In this document: positions 7,419 to 15,114 of the stretch, piece by piece | Position numbering within the stretch: position 1 is the first letter of the stretch | How the letters are laid out: each line of letters starts with the position of its first letter | IMG/VR virus record: IMGVR_UViG_3300008450_000018 | Span: 1 to 64,000 of that record | DNA length: 64,000 nt | From: a virus | Direction: 5' to 3' (one strand) | Made by a program: the position numbers and the translations under genes | Notes under the pieces: model-generated | Databases searched by the model: none | What the model was told of the DNA's origin: nothing | Seen by the model: only the letters and a program-made list of their open reading frames with translations

Positions 7419-8389
7419 AATTCTTAGTAACAGGCGGTGCAGGCTTTATTGGGCACAATGTTGTCAGACAATTAGAGAGTCAGGGTCACGAATGTTTTAT
7501 TCTAGATAATTTAACTACATATGGGTTTGTACCTAAAGAAGAAATGGCGTATCTTTCAAAAGAAAGAACGAAAAGAATTCGAGCCAGCGTACATAGAGTA
7601 GATCTACGTGACGAAAAATATGTAAATGATTGGTTTCTAAATTTTTCAAATAACACCGATGCTATTATCCATCTTGCCAGTTTTCCCCGACAGAAAGTAG
7701 TAAGTCAAAATCCAGTCTGGGGCAGTGAAGTTATGAGCACTGCATTAGTTCGATTGTTGGAATTAACAAAGTCTTATAAAATACCTAAGTTTGTTTATAT
7801 CAGTAGCAGCATGGTCTATGGAGATTTTAACAATGACGTCACCGAAGACAGTGTATGTAATCCACAAGGGCAGTATGGTATAATGAAATACATGGGCGAA
7901 CAATTGGTCAAAGATTATAACCGTCGCGGTTGTTTTGATTATTCTATCATCAGACCTAGCGCAGTGTACGGCGAATGGGACGTAGAAGACAGGGTTGTTT
8001 CAAAATTCATGCTAAGTGCAATGAGAGACGAAACACTTAAAGTCAAAGGTGCCAGCGAAGTATTAGATTTTACTTATGTAGAAGACACTGCACAAGGCAT
8101 TGTTCGTGCAGCTACTATGAAACAAGCCAACAGTGAGATATTTAATATAACTCGTGCAGACACCAAACTATATACACTTTTAGATGCAGCCAATATTGCA
8201 ATTGAAATTGCCGGCAAAGGCAAAGTCGAAGTTCAAGGAAAAGATGCAGATTTTCCCAGTCGCGGGCGTTTAAGTATCGATAAGGCTGTTCGCTTACTAG
8301 GTTATAATCCAACTACCAGTGTTGAACAAGGATTTGAAAAATATCATAATTGGTTTAAGGCCAGTGAATTTTGGAAGTCAAAACTATAA
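7415..8389 (+). CDS. NAD-dependent NDP-sugar epimerase/dehydratase (extended SDR)
   Basis: A 324-residue short-chain dehydrogenase of the extended type. The N-terminal Rossmann loop is TGGAGFIGHNVV, followed by an Asp at the end of strand 2 (ILDNL), the SSS strand YISSSMVYG, the catalytic YGIMK (Y-x3-K) and the substrate-site RPSAVYGE. This is the family of UDP-glucose 4-epimerase and related NDP-sugar enzymes; the exact sugar cannot be read. It is coupled to the sugar aminotransferase that follows, so together they probably make an amino sugar nucleotide. Confidence 0.9.
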   Translation: MKFLVTGGAGFIGHNVVRQLESQGHECFILDNLTTYGFVPKEEMAYLSKERTKRIRASVHRVDLRDEKYVNDWFLNFSNNTDAIIHLASFPRQKVVSQNPVWGSEVMSTALVRLLELTKSYKIPKFVYISSSMVYGDFNNDVTEDSVCNPQGQYGIMKYMGEQLVKDYNRRGCFDYSIIRPSAVYGEWDVEDRVVSKFMLSAMRDETLKVKGASEVLDFTYVEDTAQGIVRAATMKQANSEIFNITRADTKLYTLLDAANIAIEIAGKGKVEVQGKDADFPSRGRLSIDKAVRLLGYNPTTSVEQGFEKYHNWFKASEFWKSKL

Positions 8390-9480
8390 TTCCGTTTTTT
8401 GGCGTAAAAAGACAATACGCTAATTTAAGAAAAGAAATACTAGATGCTGTGGATAAAGTTTACAGCACAGGACAAGTATTGGATGGACATTATACTAAAG
8501 AGTTTGAAAAGCAAATCGCAAAAAGATGCCATCGCCGATATGCTGTTGCTGTTAATAGTTGTAGTCAAGGTTTGATATTTGCTCAGCAAGTTTTATTTTT
8601 AGAGAATACAAAAATCCTCATCCCTACTATTAGCTTTGTATCTACTATTAACAGTGTATTGCTAAATGGCAATGAACCAGTATTGTGCGACACTGACGAT
8701 CAAGCATTGATAAATTTAGAAAGTTTAGATTATGCTATTAAGGGAGCAGGGGTACAGGGTATTATGTATGTTAATCTGTTTGGCAACACAGTTGACTGGA
8801 ACAGATTTAAAATGACTACTGATTTCTTTAATCAAGATTTAAAAATAATCGAAGATGCAGCTCAAAGTTTTGGAGCTAGCTATAAAGGAATGCCCAGTGG
8901 ATCGTTGGGAGATATCAGCGTATTAAGCTTTGACCCTACAAAAAATTTACCTAACTACGGCAGCGGTGGTATGGTACTAACAGATGATTTAGAAATATAC
9001 AATACTCTGAGAGACCTACGCGACAACGGCAAAACTAGTGGGCATGAAATTCCAGGCACTAATAGTAAAATGAACGAAGCAGACTGCGCTCAAATGCTGG
9101 TTAAACTTAATTATTTTGATTCTTGGCAACGTCGTCGTACACAGATTGCAGAATACTATAACGCTGAATTATGTAATCACGTTGACACGCCCAAGACTAC
9201 AGAGGGCACTGTTCATGCTTGGCACAAATATGTAATAAAACTAAATGACAGAAATGGACTAAAACATCATTTAGCAATTAATGGAATAGAAACTAAAATA
9301 CATTATGAATCTCCGTTATATGAACATCCAGTGGGCTATCCCTATATTAACTATGCAGCAGAGTTATACAGGGAAGCCAGTGCATTTTGCCAAGAGTGTT
9401 TGAGTTTGCCAATTTATCCAGAATTAACAGATTCAGAAGCTGAATCTATTGTCGATAACATTAAAAAGTTTTTTAACTAG
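8371..9480 (+). CDS. DegT/DnrJ/EryC1 sugar aminotransferase
   Basis: A 369-residue PLP-dependent aminotransferase of the NDP-ketosugar family. The family N-terminus IPFFGVKRQY, the STGQVLDG loop, EDAAQSFGASYKG (PLP-binding Asp and Gln) and the lysine segment SFDPTKNLPNYGSGGM (Schiff-base Lys) are all visible. The start is probably the TTG at 8371, with AAGG ten bases before it, giving a 19-base overlap with the epimerase; there is no in-frame ATG near the expected N-terminus. It should transaminate the keto-sugar produced by the neighbouring epimerase/dehydratase-type enzyme. It ends convergently, overlapping the last minus-strand operon gene by 8 bases. Confidence 0.92.
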   Translation: MEVKTIIPFFGVKRQYANLRKEILDAVDKVYSTGQVLDGHYTKEFEKQIAKRCHRRYAVAVNSCSQGLIFAQQVLFLENTKILIPTISFVSTINSVLLNGNEPVLCDTDDQALINLESLDYAIKGAGVQGIMYVNLFGNTVDWNRFKMTTDFFNQDLKIIEDAAQSFGASYKGMPSGSLGDISVLSFDPTKNLPNYGSGGMVLTDDLEIYNTLRDLRDNGKTSGHEIPGTNSKMNEADCAQMLVKLNYFDSWQRRRTQIAEYYNAELCNHVDTPKTTEGTVHAWHKYVIKLNDRNGLKHHLAINGIETKIHYESPLYEHPVGYPYINYAAELYREASAFCQECLSLPIYPELTDSEAESIVDNIKKFFN

Positions 9481-10726
9481 ATTTCCATTTATTCGCTAAT
9501 GCTTCAACAAAATCTTTAATAGTTGTTAAATTATTTTGTTGCATAAATTTAATTATTCTAATAGCATTATTACGATCTGCGCCAGCACTGGGTTTACGGG
9601 CGTTACTTAAGTCAGAGTCCAAACTCCTAATCGCATCATCTTTATAGTATGAGTATTGTAGATTGTATCGTAGTTGTTCAGCACGTTTACTTAATTGTGA
9701 GCTGTCTCTAGCTTGCAATAACTCCATCCAAGGTATTAAATATCCCCTGTGACGGCTTAGATACCCGCCAGTTTTTTCTTGTCCTGACAGCACAGAAACA
9801 TCGCCTTGCTTACGAGTGTTAAAGTTTCTCCAAGCCTCTTTGTCTGTATAAAAATAAGCAGGAATATTTCTACGTTTGGCAGTAATTAAAGCTTGTCGAG
9901 TCCACGCTTTAACTTCCGGGTCAGCCTCGAGATCGCAATACATATGCACAGCAGATACACCTTCGATGGATATCATAGGTTCTTTACTGAATACTCGATC
10001 TTCGGCTTCGTGTTCTCTATGATGAGGTAAAGATGGATTTCTGTTTTCCCAGTAATCTATGGGTTTAGAAATGTAATGATTGTTAAACCAGTTACCGTCT
10101 AGTACAAACAACGTGGCTTGCTGACCTATCGTCGAATGGTAGCCACCTCGACGGGTTCTAGTAGTGCTTAAGAAATAAGGATGTCCCTTAGGTGCATATT
10201 GTTGCTCTATACTACCTAATGTACTGCTTAATTGAAAGACTCCGGAAGTTAAAATAGATAATGCTGTTCTGTTACTAGTGTAATGAAATACTATACGACT
10301 TAGACTTTCATCTAGTTGACCTGGTTCCCAAGACATATTTTTAGAACCTTTAATAGCAGGTTTAAATCCGTGCCCTTTATAAAACTTTGTTAGTTTACTC
10401 TGACTTACTTGTCCTTTATCCCATGGATACAATGTCAGGGCAATACCATCTTCTTTTGCAAGACTCTGCAATTCTTTCATTGCACGACTGCCGACTCCTT
10501 GACGCAATGGATATGCTTGAAACCATTTAACTTCTACAGCATCGCGCTTAGACAAGCTAGGTACTAATTCGAATATTGCAAATTGTTGTTCGTCACCTTG
10601 TCCTCCCATGGGCATAACGTGGTTGTTTTGCCATACCTGTGGATACTTTGTATATACTTTTTCAATCCAATCTTTTGCTCGTGTTTGATCGGTATTAGAT
10701 AATTTGATAACTTCGTCAATACGCAT
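9473..10726 (-). CDS. GNAT acetyltransferase fused to ADP-ribosyltransferase-like domain
   Basis: A 417-residue two-domain protein. Residues about 40-130 look like a GNAT N-acetyltransferase: a strand VEVKWFQAYP is followed by the acetyl-CoA loop RQGVGSRAM and later FYKGHGFKP. From about residue 140 a second domain begins FHYTSNRTALSILTSGVF, continues YFLSTTRTRRGGY and then EAEDRVFS. The H-Y / S-T-T / E arrangement resembles ADP-ribosyltransferase-fold domains found in phages, but this is inference. The rest is helical. It is the last gene of the minus-strand operon and starts directly after the GT-like gene's stop. Confidence 0.65.
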   Translation of the reverse strand: MRIDEVIKLSNTDQTRAKDWIEKVYTKYPQVWQNNHVMPMGGQGDEQQFAIFELVPSLSKRDAVEVKWFQAYPLRQGVGSRAMKELQSLAKEDGIALTLYPWDKGQVSQSKLTKFYKGHGFKPAIKGSKNMSWEPGQLDESLSRIVFHYTSNRTALSILTSGVFQLSSTLGSIEQQYAPKGHPYFLSTTRTRRGGYHSTIGQQATLFVLDGNWFNNHYISKPIDYWENRNPSLPHHREHEAEDRVFSKEPMISIEGVSAVHMYCDLEADPEVKAWTRQALITAKRRNIPAYFYTDKEAWRNFNTRKQGDVSVLSGQEKTGGYLSRHRGYLIPWMELLQARDSSQLSKRAEQLRYNLQYSYYKDDAIRSLDSDLSNARKPSAGADRNNAIRIIKFMQQNNLTTIKDFVEALANKWKSS

Positions 10727-12388
10727 TCAGTATTTAGCGTCATAATACTGTCTTAGCCAAGCCCACTCATAACTGAGCATTAGTTTGTCATACTCGCCGT
10801 TTACGGTGTCGTAGTACTCTATGGCATCTTGGGCTCCAAGAATACTCCAGTTACCAAACTGACCATTGCCCACTGCCAGCCACTTCTTAAGTCTGAACTC
10901 AGTTTCAATATTAGGTTGTGTAATACTGAAATATTTTAACTTAACAACTTCTCGGAACGCTGTTCTCCAGGTAGTCCAAGCATCTTGGTCATAATGGGCG
11001 GTGCCACTTAAAATGGGCACTACTTCATGAGCTTTACTTAAAGTAAAATCTAATCCACTTTCTATTGTTTCTAGTACCAAACGTTTATTGTAAGCAATCA
11101 TTGCCTGATGTCCGTAGATCAATCCATTTACTGGATTCTTGGCATGAAAAATATAATGTTTGGGTTCCTGGAAGTAATCAGGTTGCCAAGACCAATCAAA
11201 ATTAACGTCAACTTCTAATTTAGCAAACACTGCAAAAAACCACGGTGTATCACTACGTTCGGCCGCGGCTTTGTATGCTGCCATACGACCATTTACATTT
11301 TGAACACGTTCGATTGTATTACTGAACTTTAGTGCAGGAAATCCAGAGTCTTCCTGGTCCAAAACTTTACACAAATGATTATACCAACGCTCTGCGTTTG
11401 GCTCACCATTACTGATATAGACTATGTCTAAACAGTCTTCTGTGTGTACAGATTCGCCCCTTTTCCCGACGTTTATGTAAGGATAATCGTAGATTTGTGT
11501 GCGTAAATGTGCTTTAATATCTCGTGGTACTACACATATACCGTTGCTTTCTATAAAACTCTCTACAGCCCTGTCTTTTTCAGTCCATAGGCAAATTTCA
11601 CTGTTAAGTAAGATACCGGGACTATTTAAAAATGCTGCATAAGGAAATTTGAAATCATAATTACGAACTTCGTCTACTAGATTGTCGTGGTCATAGTAAA
11701 CTTTCGGGCAGGCGTATCTATGTACTGTTTGATCTTGACAATAATCGATAACGTTAAACCAATCCAATAACTCCAAATCAACCATTTGTTTTTTAAATGA
11801 TTCTACATGGATGTAAAAAGTATCTCCGCGCTTTTGATTACCGCTAGGGAAACAATGAATCATTTCTTCTTGCCACTGAGCAGGATGCCAAGTAAAATCA
11901 AAATCTCGATAATCACAGACACTGCTAATCACCCACACATATTCTGTAGTGGCCAAATTTACTATACGTTTCAGTACGTTTAAATGGTCCGATACATATC
12001 TAGTAGATTTAATATCTGGATATTGTAGTTTAAGAGCAGCAAGATGTGCCTTACTCTCGGGATTCATAAAATCCATGTAGAATATATCAGTGGACGTTAC
12101 TCTTTTAATTTCAATATCATCACGCCAATGCCACTGATGTTCTTTGGTGCCTGTTGGAACTAAGTATGTGCCGCCATTTTTTTGCCATTGACTGGCCCAA
12201 ACATGTGTATGCTCTGCTTCGTAACTGATAGGCCGCCAATAAAAGTCAAAATCTCTATAGTTATTGTGCCCGTCTATGTACCAAAAATATGCTGTACGGC
12301 AAAGTGAATCAGCTTCTTCCAGACTAGATGCTGGTTGTTCAAAGTCAAACAAACCAGGCTTGGGTCCTTTGTAGAATACGTCAAACAT
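10727..12388 (-). CDS. GT-A-like glycosyltransferase with three related modules
   Basis: A 553-residue protein in which one motif recurs three times: YRDFDFYWRP near residue 41, YRDFDFTWHP near 158 and VNFDWSWQP near 391. The third module continues NPVNGLIYGHQAM and later WTTWRTAFREVVKL, closely matching the 28175 gene (NHINGLMYGNGG; FQAWRAGFREGVKM). Those segments are typical of a family of phage GT-A-like proteins, so glycosyl transfer is the likely activity. Donor and acceptor are unknown. It overlaps dCMP deaminase by 8 bases and is followed directly by the GNAT gene. Confidence 0.65.
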   Translation of the reverse strand: MFDVFYKGPKPGLFDFEQPASSLEEADSLCRTAYFWYIDGHNNYRDFDFYWRPISYEAEHTHVWASQWQKNGGTYLVPTGTKEHQWHWRDDIEIKRVTSTDIFYMDFMNPESKAHLAALKLQYPDIKSTRYVSDHLNVLKRIVNLATTEYVWVISSVCDYRDFDFTWHPAQWQEEMIHCFPSGNQKRGDTFYIHVESFKKQMVDLELLDWFNVIDYCQDQTVHRYACPKVYYDHDNLVDEVRNYDFKFPYAAFLNSPGILLNSEICLWTEKDRAVESFIESNGICVVPRDIKAHLRTQIYDYPYINVGKRGESVHTEDCLDIVYISNGEPNAERWYNHLCKVLDQEDSGFPALKFSNTIERVQNVNGRMAAYKAAAERSDTPWFFAVFAKLEVDVNFDWSWQPDYFQEPKHYIFHAKNPVNGLIYGHQAMIAYNKRLVLETIESGLDFTLSKAHEVVPILSGTAHYDQDAWTTWRTAFREVVKLKYFSITQPNIETEFRLKKWLAVGNGQFGNWSILGAQDAIEYYDTVNGEYDKLMLSYEWAWLRQYYDAKY

Positions 12389-12827
12389 CGATTTGTTCTA
12401 CTGAAACTTTACATTTGTTTAAAAATTCAACGCCAGAAGTATCACGATAAGCTTGACCAAAATAAACTTTTTTTATTCCGCTTTGATAAATCAGTTTAGA
12501 ACATTCTATGCACGGTGCATGAGTAATAAACATTGTTGCTCCATCCCCGCTTTCACTACTTCGTGCTAATTTGCTGATGGCGTTCGATTCTGCGTGGATC
12601 ACTTCGGGTTTTGTTTTTAATTCGTAGTCGCCTGTTTTATCCCAAACTTTGTTTTCACAGTTGTTATCCCATCCTGCAGGCATGCCGTTGTAGCCAATGC
12701 TGATAATTCTATCATCTTTAACTACAATTGCACCCACATGCAGTCGACGAGCATGGCTGAGTTCGGCAAATGTTTTTGCAGTCTGCATATATGCTTGTAT
12801 TAATTTTTGTTTCATTTTCTTAGCCAA
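12381..12827 (-). CDS. cd: dCMP deaminase
   Basis: A 148-residue zinc deaminase that converts dCMP to dUMP, the substrate of thymidylate synthase. The zinc site is complete: HAESN (His ligand and catalytic Glu) and PCIECSKLI (two Cys ligands). ARRLHVGAIVVKD and SIGYNGMPAGWDN are typical of the ComEB/T4 Cd family. It lies apart from frd and td, inside the decoration operon, between a sulfotransferase-like gene and a glycosyltransferase-like gene, with 16- and 8-base overlaps. This is the only clear nucleotide-metabolism gene on the minus strand. Confidence 0.94.
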   Translation of the reverse strand: MAKKMKQKLIQAYMQTAKTFAELSHARRLHVGAIVVKDDRIISIGYNGMPAGWDNNCENKVWDKTGDYELKTKPEVIHAESNAISKLARSSESGDGATMFITHAPCIECSKLIYQSGIKKVYFGQAYRDTSGVEFLNKCKVSVEQIDV

Positions 12828-13489
12828 CTTACTTCATCCCAATTATTACCTGTTGGATTAAATTTTGCCACTACTTGAGAATAAAGTTCGATATCTGCAG
12901 CCAAATAGTTTAGTACTTCTTGGTTAGGATTTTCTTCAAACATTTCTTTTATTTTTAATTCCAATGCTTTTTTCTTTTTACTTGATTCATTTGTGTTATT
13001 GACATTTCTAAACATGTGTATGTTATATTTTTTTAATAACATGTCTGTTAATTGAATCACTTGGTCAGGAGAAATAATGTCTATGGGTATCCAGTCAATT
13101 TGATTGCAGTATTTTCCTAAATTTTCTGAGATTGACACGGAATGAAAATCAAGTAACTTAGAATTTAACACTAACTGTTGTAAATTAGAATCTATATAAA
13201 ATTGATTTGCTAGACTGTTTTCATATAACCACTGTGTTATAGCCTTGTATCTTCTAGTCAATGGATCTGATATAAAAGAAAATACACACCCTTCCCAATT
13301 AATTTCATTAAATGTAGTCGGCGGCCATCGATGATTAACTTTAAAAATTTCTCTGAAAAAAGTAGATGCGTTTTTCAACGTAACTATGTACGTTAAAACA
13401 TCACAAGAGTACGTCTCTACGTAAGATCCAGCCCTGGGTTCAAAAGAATTGAACTTGTTTATATCGACAATATAAGGAGTTATGTCCAT
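12812..13489 (-). CDS. Sulfotransferase-like protein
   Basis: A 225-residue protein related to the interrupted gene at 14497-15114 over its whole length. TLKNASTFFREIF (about residue 37) resembles the 5'-phosphosulfate-binding K-x-[AG]-[CS]-T-S loop, and FSFISDPLTRRYKAI (about residue 70) resembles the 3'-phosphate-binding F-[VI]-R-D-P-x-x-R-x-x-S-x element of carbohydrate sulfotransferases, although the first Arg is replaced by Ser. The C-terminus is helical (EEN...DIELYSQVVAKF). The nearby APS kinase would supply its donor PAPS. The acceptor is unknown, and family membership is by motif only. Confidence 0.6.
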   Translation of the reverse strand: MDITPYIVDINKFNSFEPRAGSYVETYSCDVLTYIVTLKNASTFFREIFKVNHRWPPTTFNEINWEGCVFSFISDPLTRRYKAITQWLYENSLANQFYIDSNLQQLVLNSKLLDFHSVSISENLGKYCNQIDWIPIDIISPDQVIQLTDMLLKKYNIHMFRNVNNTNESSKKKKALELKIKEMFEENPNQEVLNYLAADIELYSQVVAKFNPTGNNWDEVSWLRK

Positions 13490-13490
13490 A

Positions 13491-13706
13491 TTAATCTATA
13501 GATATTTGTTTACCCCATTTAATCAAATTCCATACTCTTTCGTGTAGAAAGTATAACAGGGTATTAACAGTTATTTGCAATAACGCAATACTACCAGCAA
13601 TCGAAAAATCACCTGTAATAACGTATGATATTATAAACGTAGCTCCGCTACCAGTCAATCTCCAGCTAATCGTTTTAATAAAACTTCGCTGGATACTGTC
13701 TGTCAT
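13491..13706 (-). CDS. DUF2061 small membrane protein
   Basis: A 71-residue protein with two predicted transmembrane segments: ATFIISYVITGDFSIAGSIA and LLQITVNTLLYFLHERVW. The N-terminal SFIKTISWRLTGS and C-terminal HERVW...WG match DUF2061. This family is small, membrane-bound and often found near sulfate-activation genes. Here it is coupled by a four-base ATGA overlap to the APS kinase fusion. No biochemical function is established; the context points to sulfate or sulfated-product metabolism. Confidence 0.85.
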   Translation of the reverse strand: MTDSIQRSFIKTISWRLTGSGATFIISYVITGDFSIAGSIALLQITVNTLLYFLHERVWNLIKWGKQISID

Positions 13707-14497
13707 TTTAAACCTAGTTCTTTTCTAATTTTAGTAGCACTAATATCAGTAATCGACTCATCGAATGTTTCTTCGCCCGCTGAATATCCCACGCCACGAC
13801 CCCAACCTATATGCACAATATTTGGAACTACTTGTATGTCGTATTGCCCTTGGTATAGTGGATCTAAGTCTCGACGAATAAATGATTTTACTTTTTCTAC
13901 TTCAAAAGGGTTAGACCCTTGCCATCCCTGTACATCACGAACTTGAATCATAACTTGGCCTGTGCGCTGTAGCAGTCTTTCGAATAGTGCGCGGTGACCA
14001 TCATGCCATGGTTGCCAGCGACCCAACATCTGTACTGTTTCTTTTTTCCAATCAAAAGTAGGACGGCGACGATCATCGACGATATGCTCAGCAATAAAAT
14101 CTGCCCACTTGGCAGCGTTCTGTTCGGTAATCCGGAAATCATAAACTTCGGGCTCCACAAACATTTTATTAGTGTCGGCGTAACGACCTTCACGTATAGT
14201 GTCCATCCATACAGTCCAATCTGCTTTAAAATTGTTACGCATTTCGACTAAGGGTGCAACAAAGTCGCACAGTGCATAATCTGTATTACAAGTAGCAGAC
14301 AACTCGGACATACGCTTGCTTTGCCTAATACGCCCTGCTTCGCTGAAATCCCAATCATTGAATTGTTTACGTATTTCATCTGCGTTAAACCAAGTTACAG
14401 TTTTGCCATTTGCTTCTAGCAACTTTTTTAATTCTGTTGCCAAATAAGTTTTTCCTGCACCGGGCAGGCCCATTATTAAAATCTTTGATGCACTCAT
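13703..14497 (-). CDS. Adenylylsulfate kinase / nucleotidyltransferase fusion
   Basis: A 264-residue bifunctional protein. The N-terminal P-loop GLPGAGKTYLA, then NADEIRKQFNDWDFSEAGRI, marks an APS-kinase-like domain, which phosphorylates adenylylsulfate to PAPS. From about residue 150 a cytidylyltransferase-like domain follows with QPWHDGHRALFERLL (HxGH signature) and the C-terminal SATKIRKEL (ISxTxIR-type motif). Some family members may act on other substrates, so PAPS synthesis is likely but not proven. Neighbours fit a sulfation module: DUF2061 downstream and two sulfotransferase-like genes around it. It starts in a TAATG overlap with the upstream interrupted gene. Confidence 0.85.
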   Translation of the reverse strand: MSASKILIMGLPGAGKTYLATELKKLLEANGKTVTWFNADEIRKQFNDWDFSEAGRIRQSKRMSELSATCNTDYALCDFVAPLVEMRNNFKADWTVWMDTIREGRYADTNKMFVEPEVYDFRITEQNAAKWADFIAEHIVDDRRRPTFDWKKETVQMLGRWQPWHDGHRALFERLLQRTGQVMIQVRDVQGWQGSNPFEVEKVKSFIRRDLDPLYQGQYDIQVVPNIVHIGWGRGVGYSAGEETFDESITDISATKIRKELGLK

Positions 14498-15114
14498 TAT
14501 GTTTCCTTTCTTAAGTTTTCAAATAATTCTATATCTTTTCTAAAATAGTCTAAAATATGTGTGTTGTTTTTATTGTCTGTGAATCTTTGTTTTATTTCTC
14601 TTGTTAAAGATTGGCTATCAACCCCTGCTATATTTTTAAATCCTCAATCAAAATTTGTCCATCTAAGTATTTTTTGTGATTGAAGAAATTTGTCTGTGTT
14701 TTCTATAGTTTTATCATAATTGTCATAATCACAGATAATCCATTGAATTTTTGTAATCTTTTCACCTAACATTTCATGATAACTTGCGCTATGATTGTCG
14801 ATATACGGAAGATTTATAATATAATCTCGGAATTCTGCATTTACTCTGAATTCTGTGTGTAAATTGTTACGAATCAACCAATGAGCAATTCCTTTATGCC
14901 TACGTTCAATCGGATCGGCTAAGTGGCTAAAAATTAATTTATTTTCCCAATCTATATCTTTATATTCTATTGGCTCCCATTTCATACCATTTATAAAATT
15001 GTTATAAAATAAAGAAGAAACACATCGATAGTTCCGTAAATAAATTAAATGAGCAGTAGTGCAAGCTTGCCCCAAATTTGAATTTGTTACAACTATTTCA
15101 GCATTAAAGGTCAC
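14497..15114 (-). pseudogene. Sulfotransferase-like gene interrupted by in-frame TGA
   Basis: The first 156 codons encode a protein ending LRWTNFD at TGA 14644-14646. The same frame stays open for another 48 codons, through DIELFENLRKET, to a TAA overlapping the APS-kinase ATG. These codons align with the C-terminus of the intact paralogue at 12812-13489 (TDNKNNTHILDYFRKDIELF against EENPNQEVLNYLAADIELY). So the gene was once about 205 residues. Motifs YLRNYRCVSSLFY and FSHLADPIERRHKG match the donor-binding elements of sulfotransferases. A nonsense mutation, stop readthrough or a sequencing error would all fit; the truncated protein keeps both donor motifs and could still act. Confidence 0.75.

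Noticed and set aside
14644-14646. Reassignment of TGA to Trp as the explanation for the in-frame stop
   Set aside because: Several genes with clear ends, such as td (stop 7177-7179) and the epimerase-upstream gene (7416-7418), terminate at TGA, and Trp is encoded by TGG throughout; a global code change would fuse them with extra sequence.
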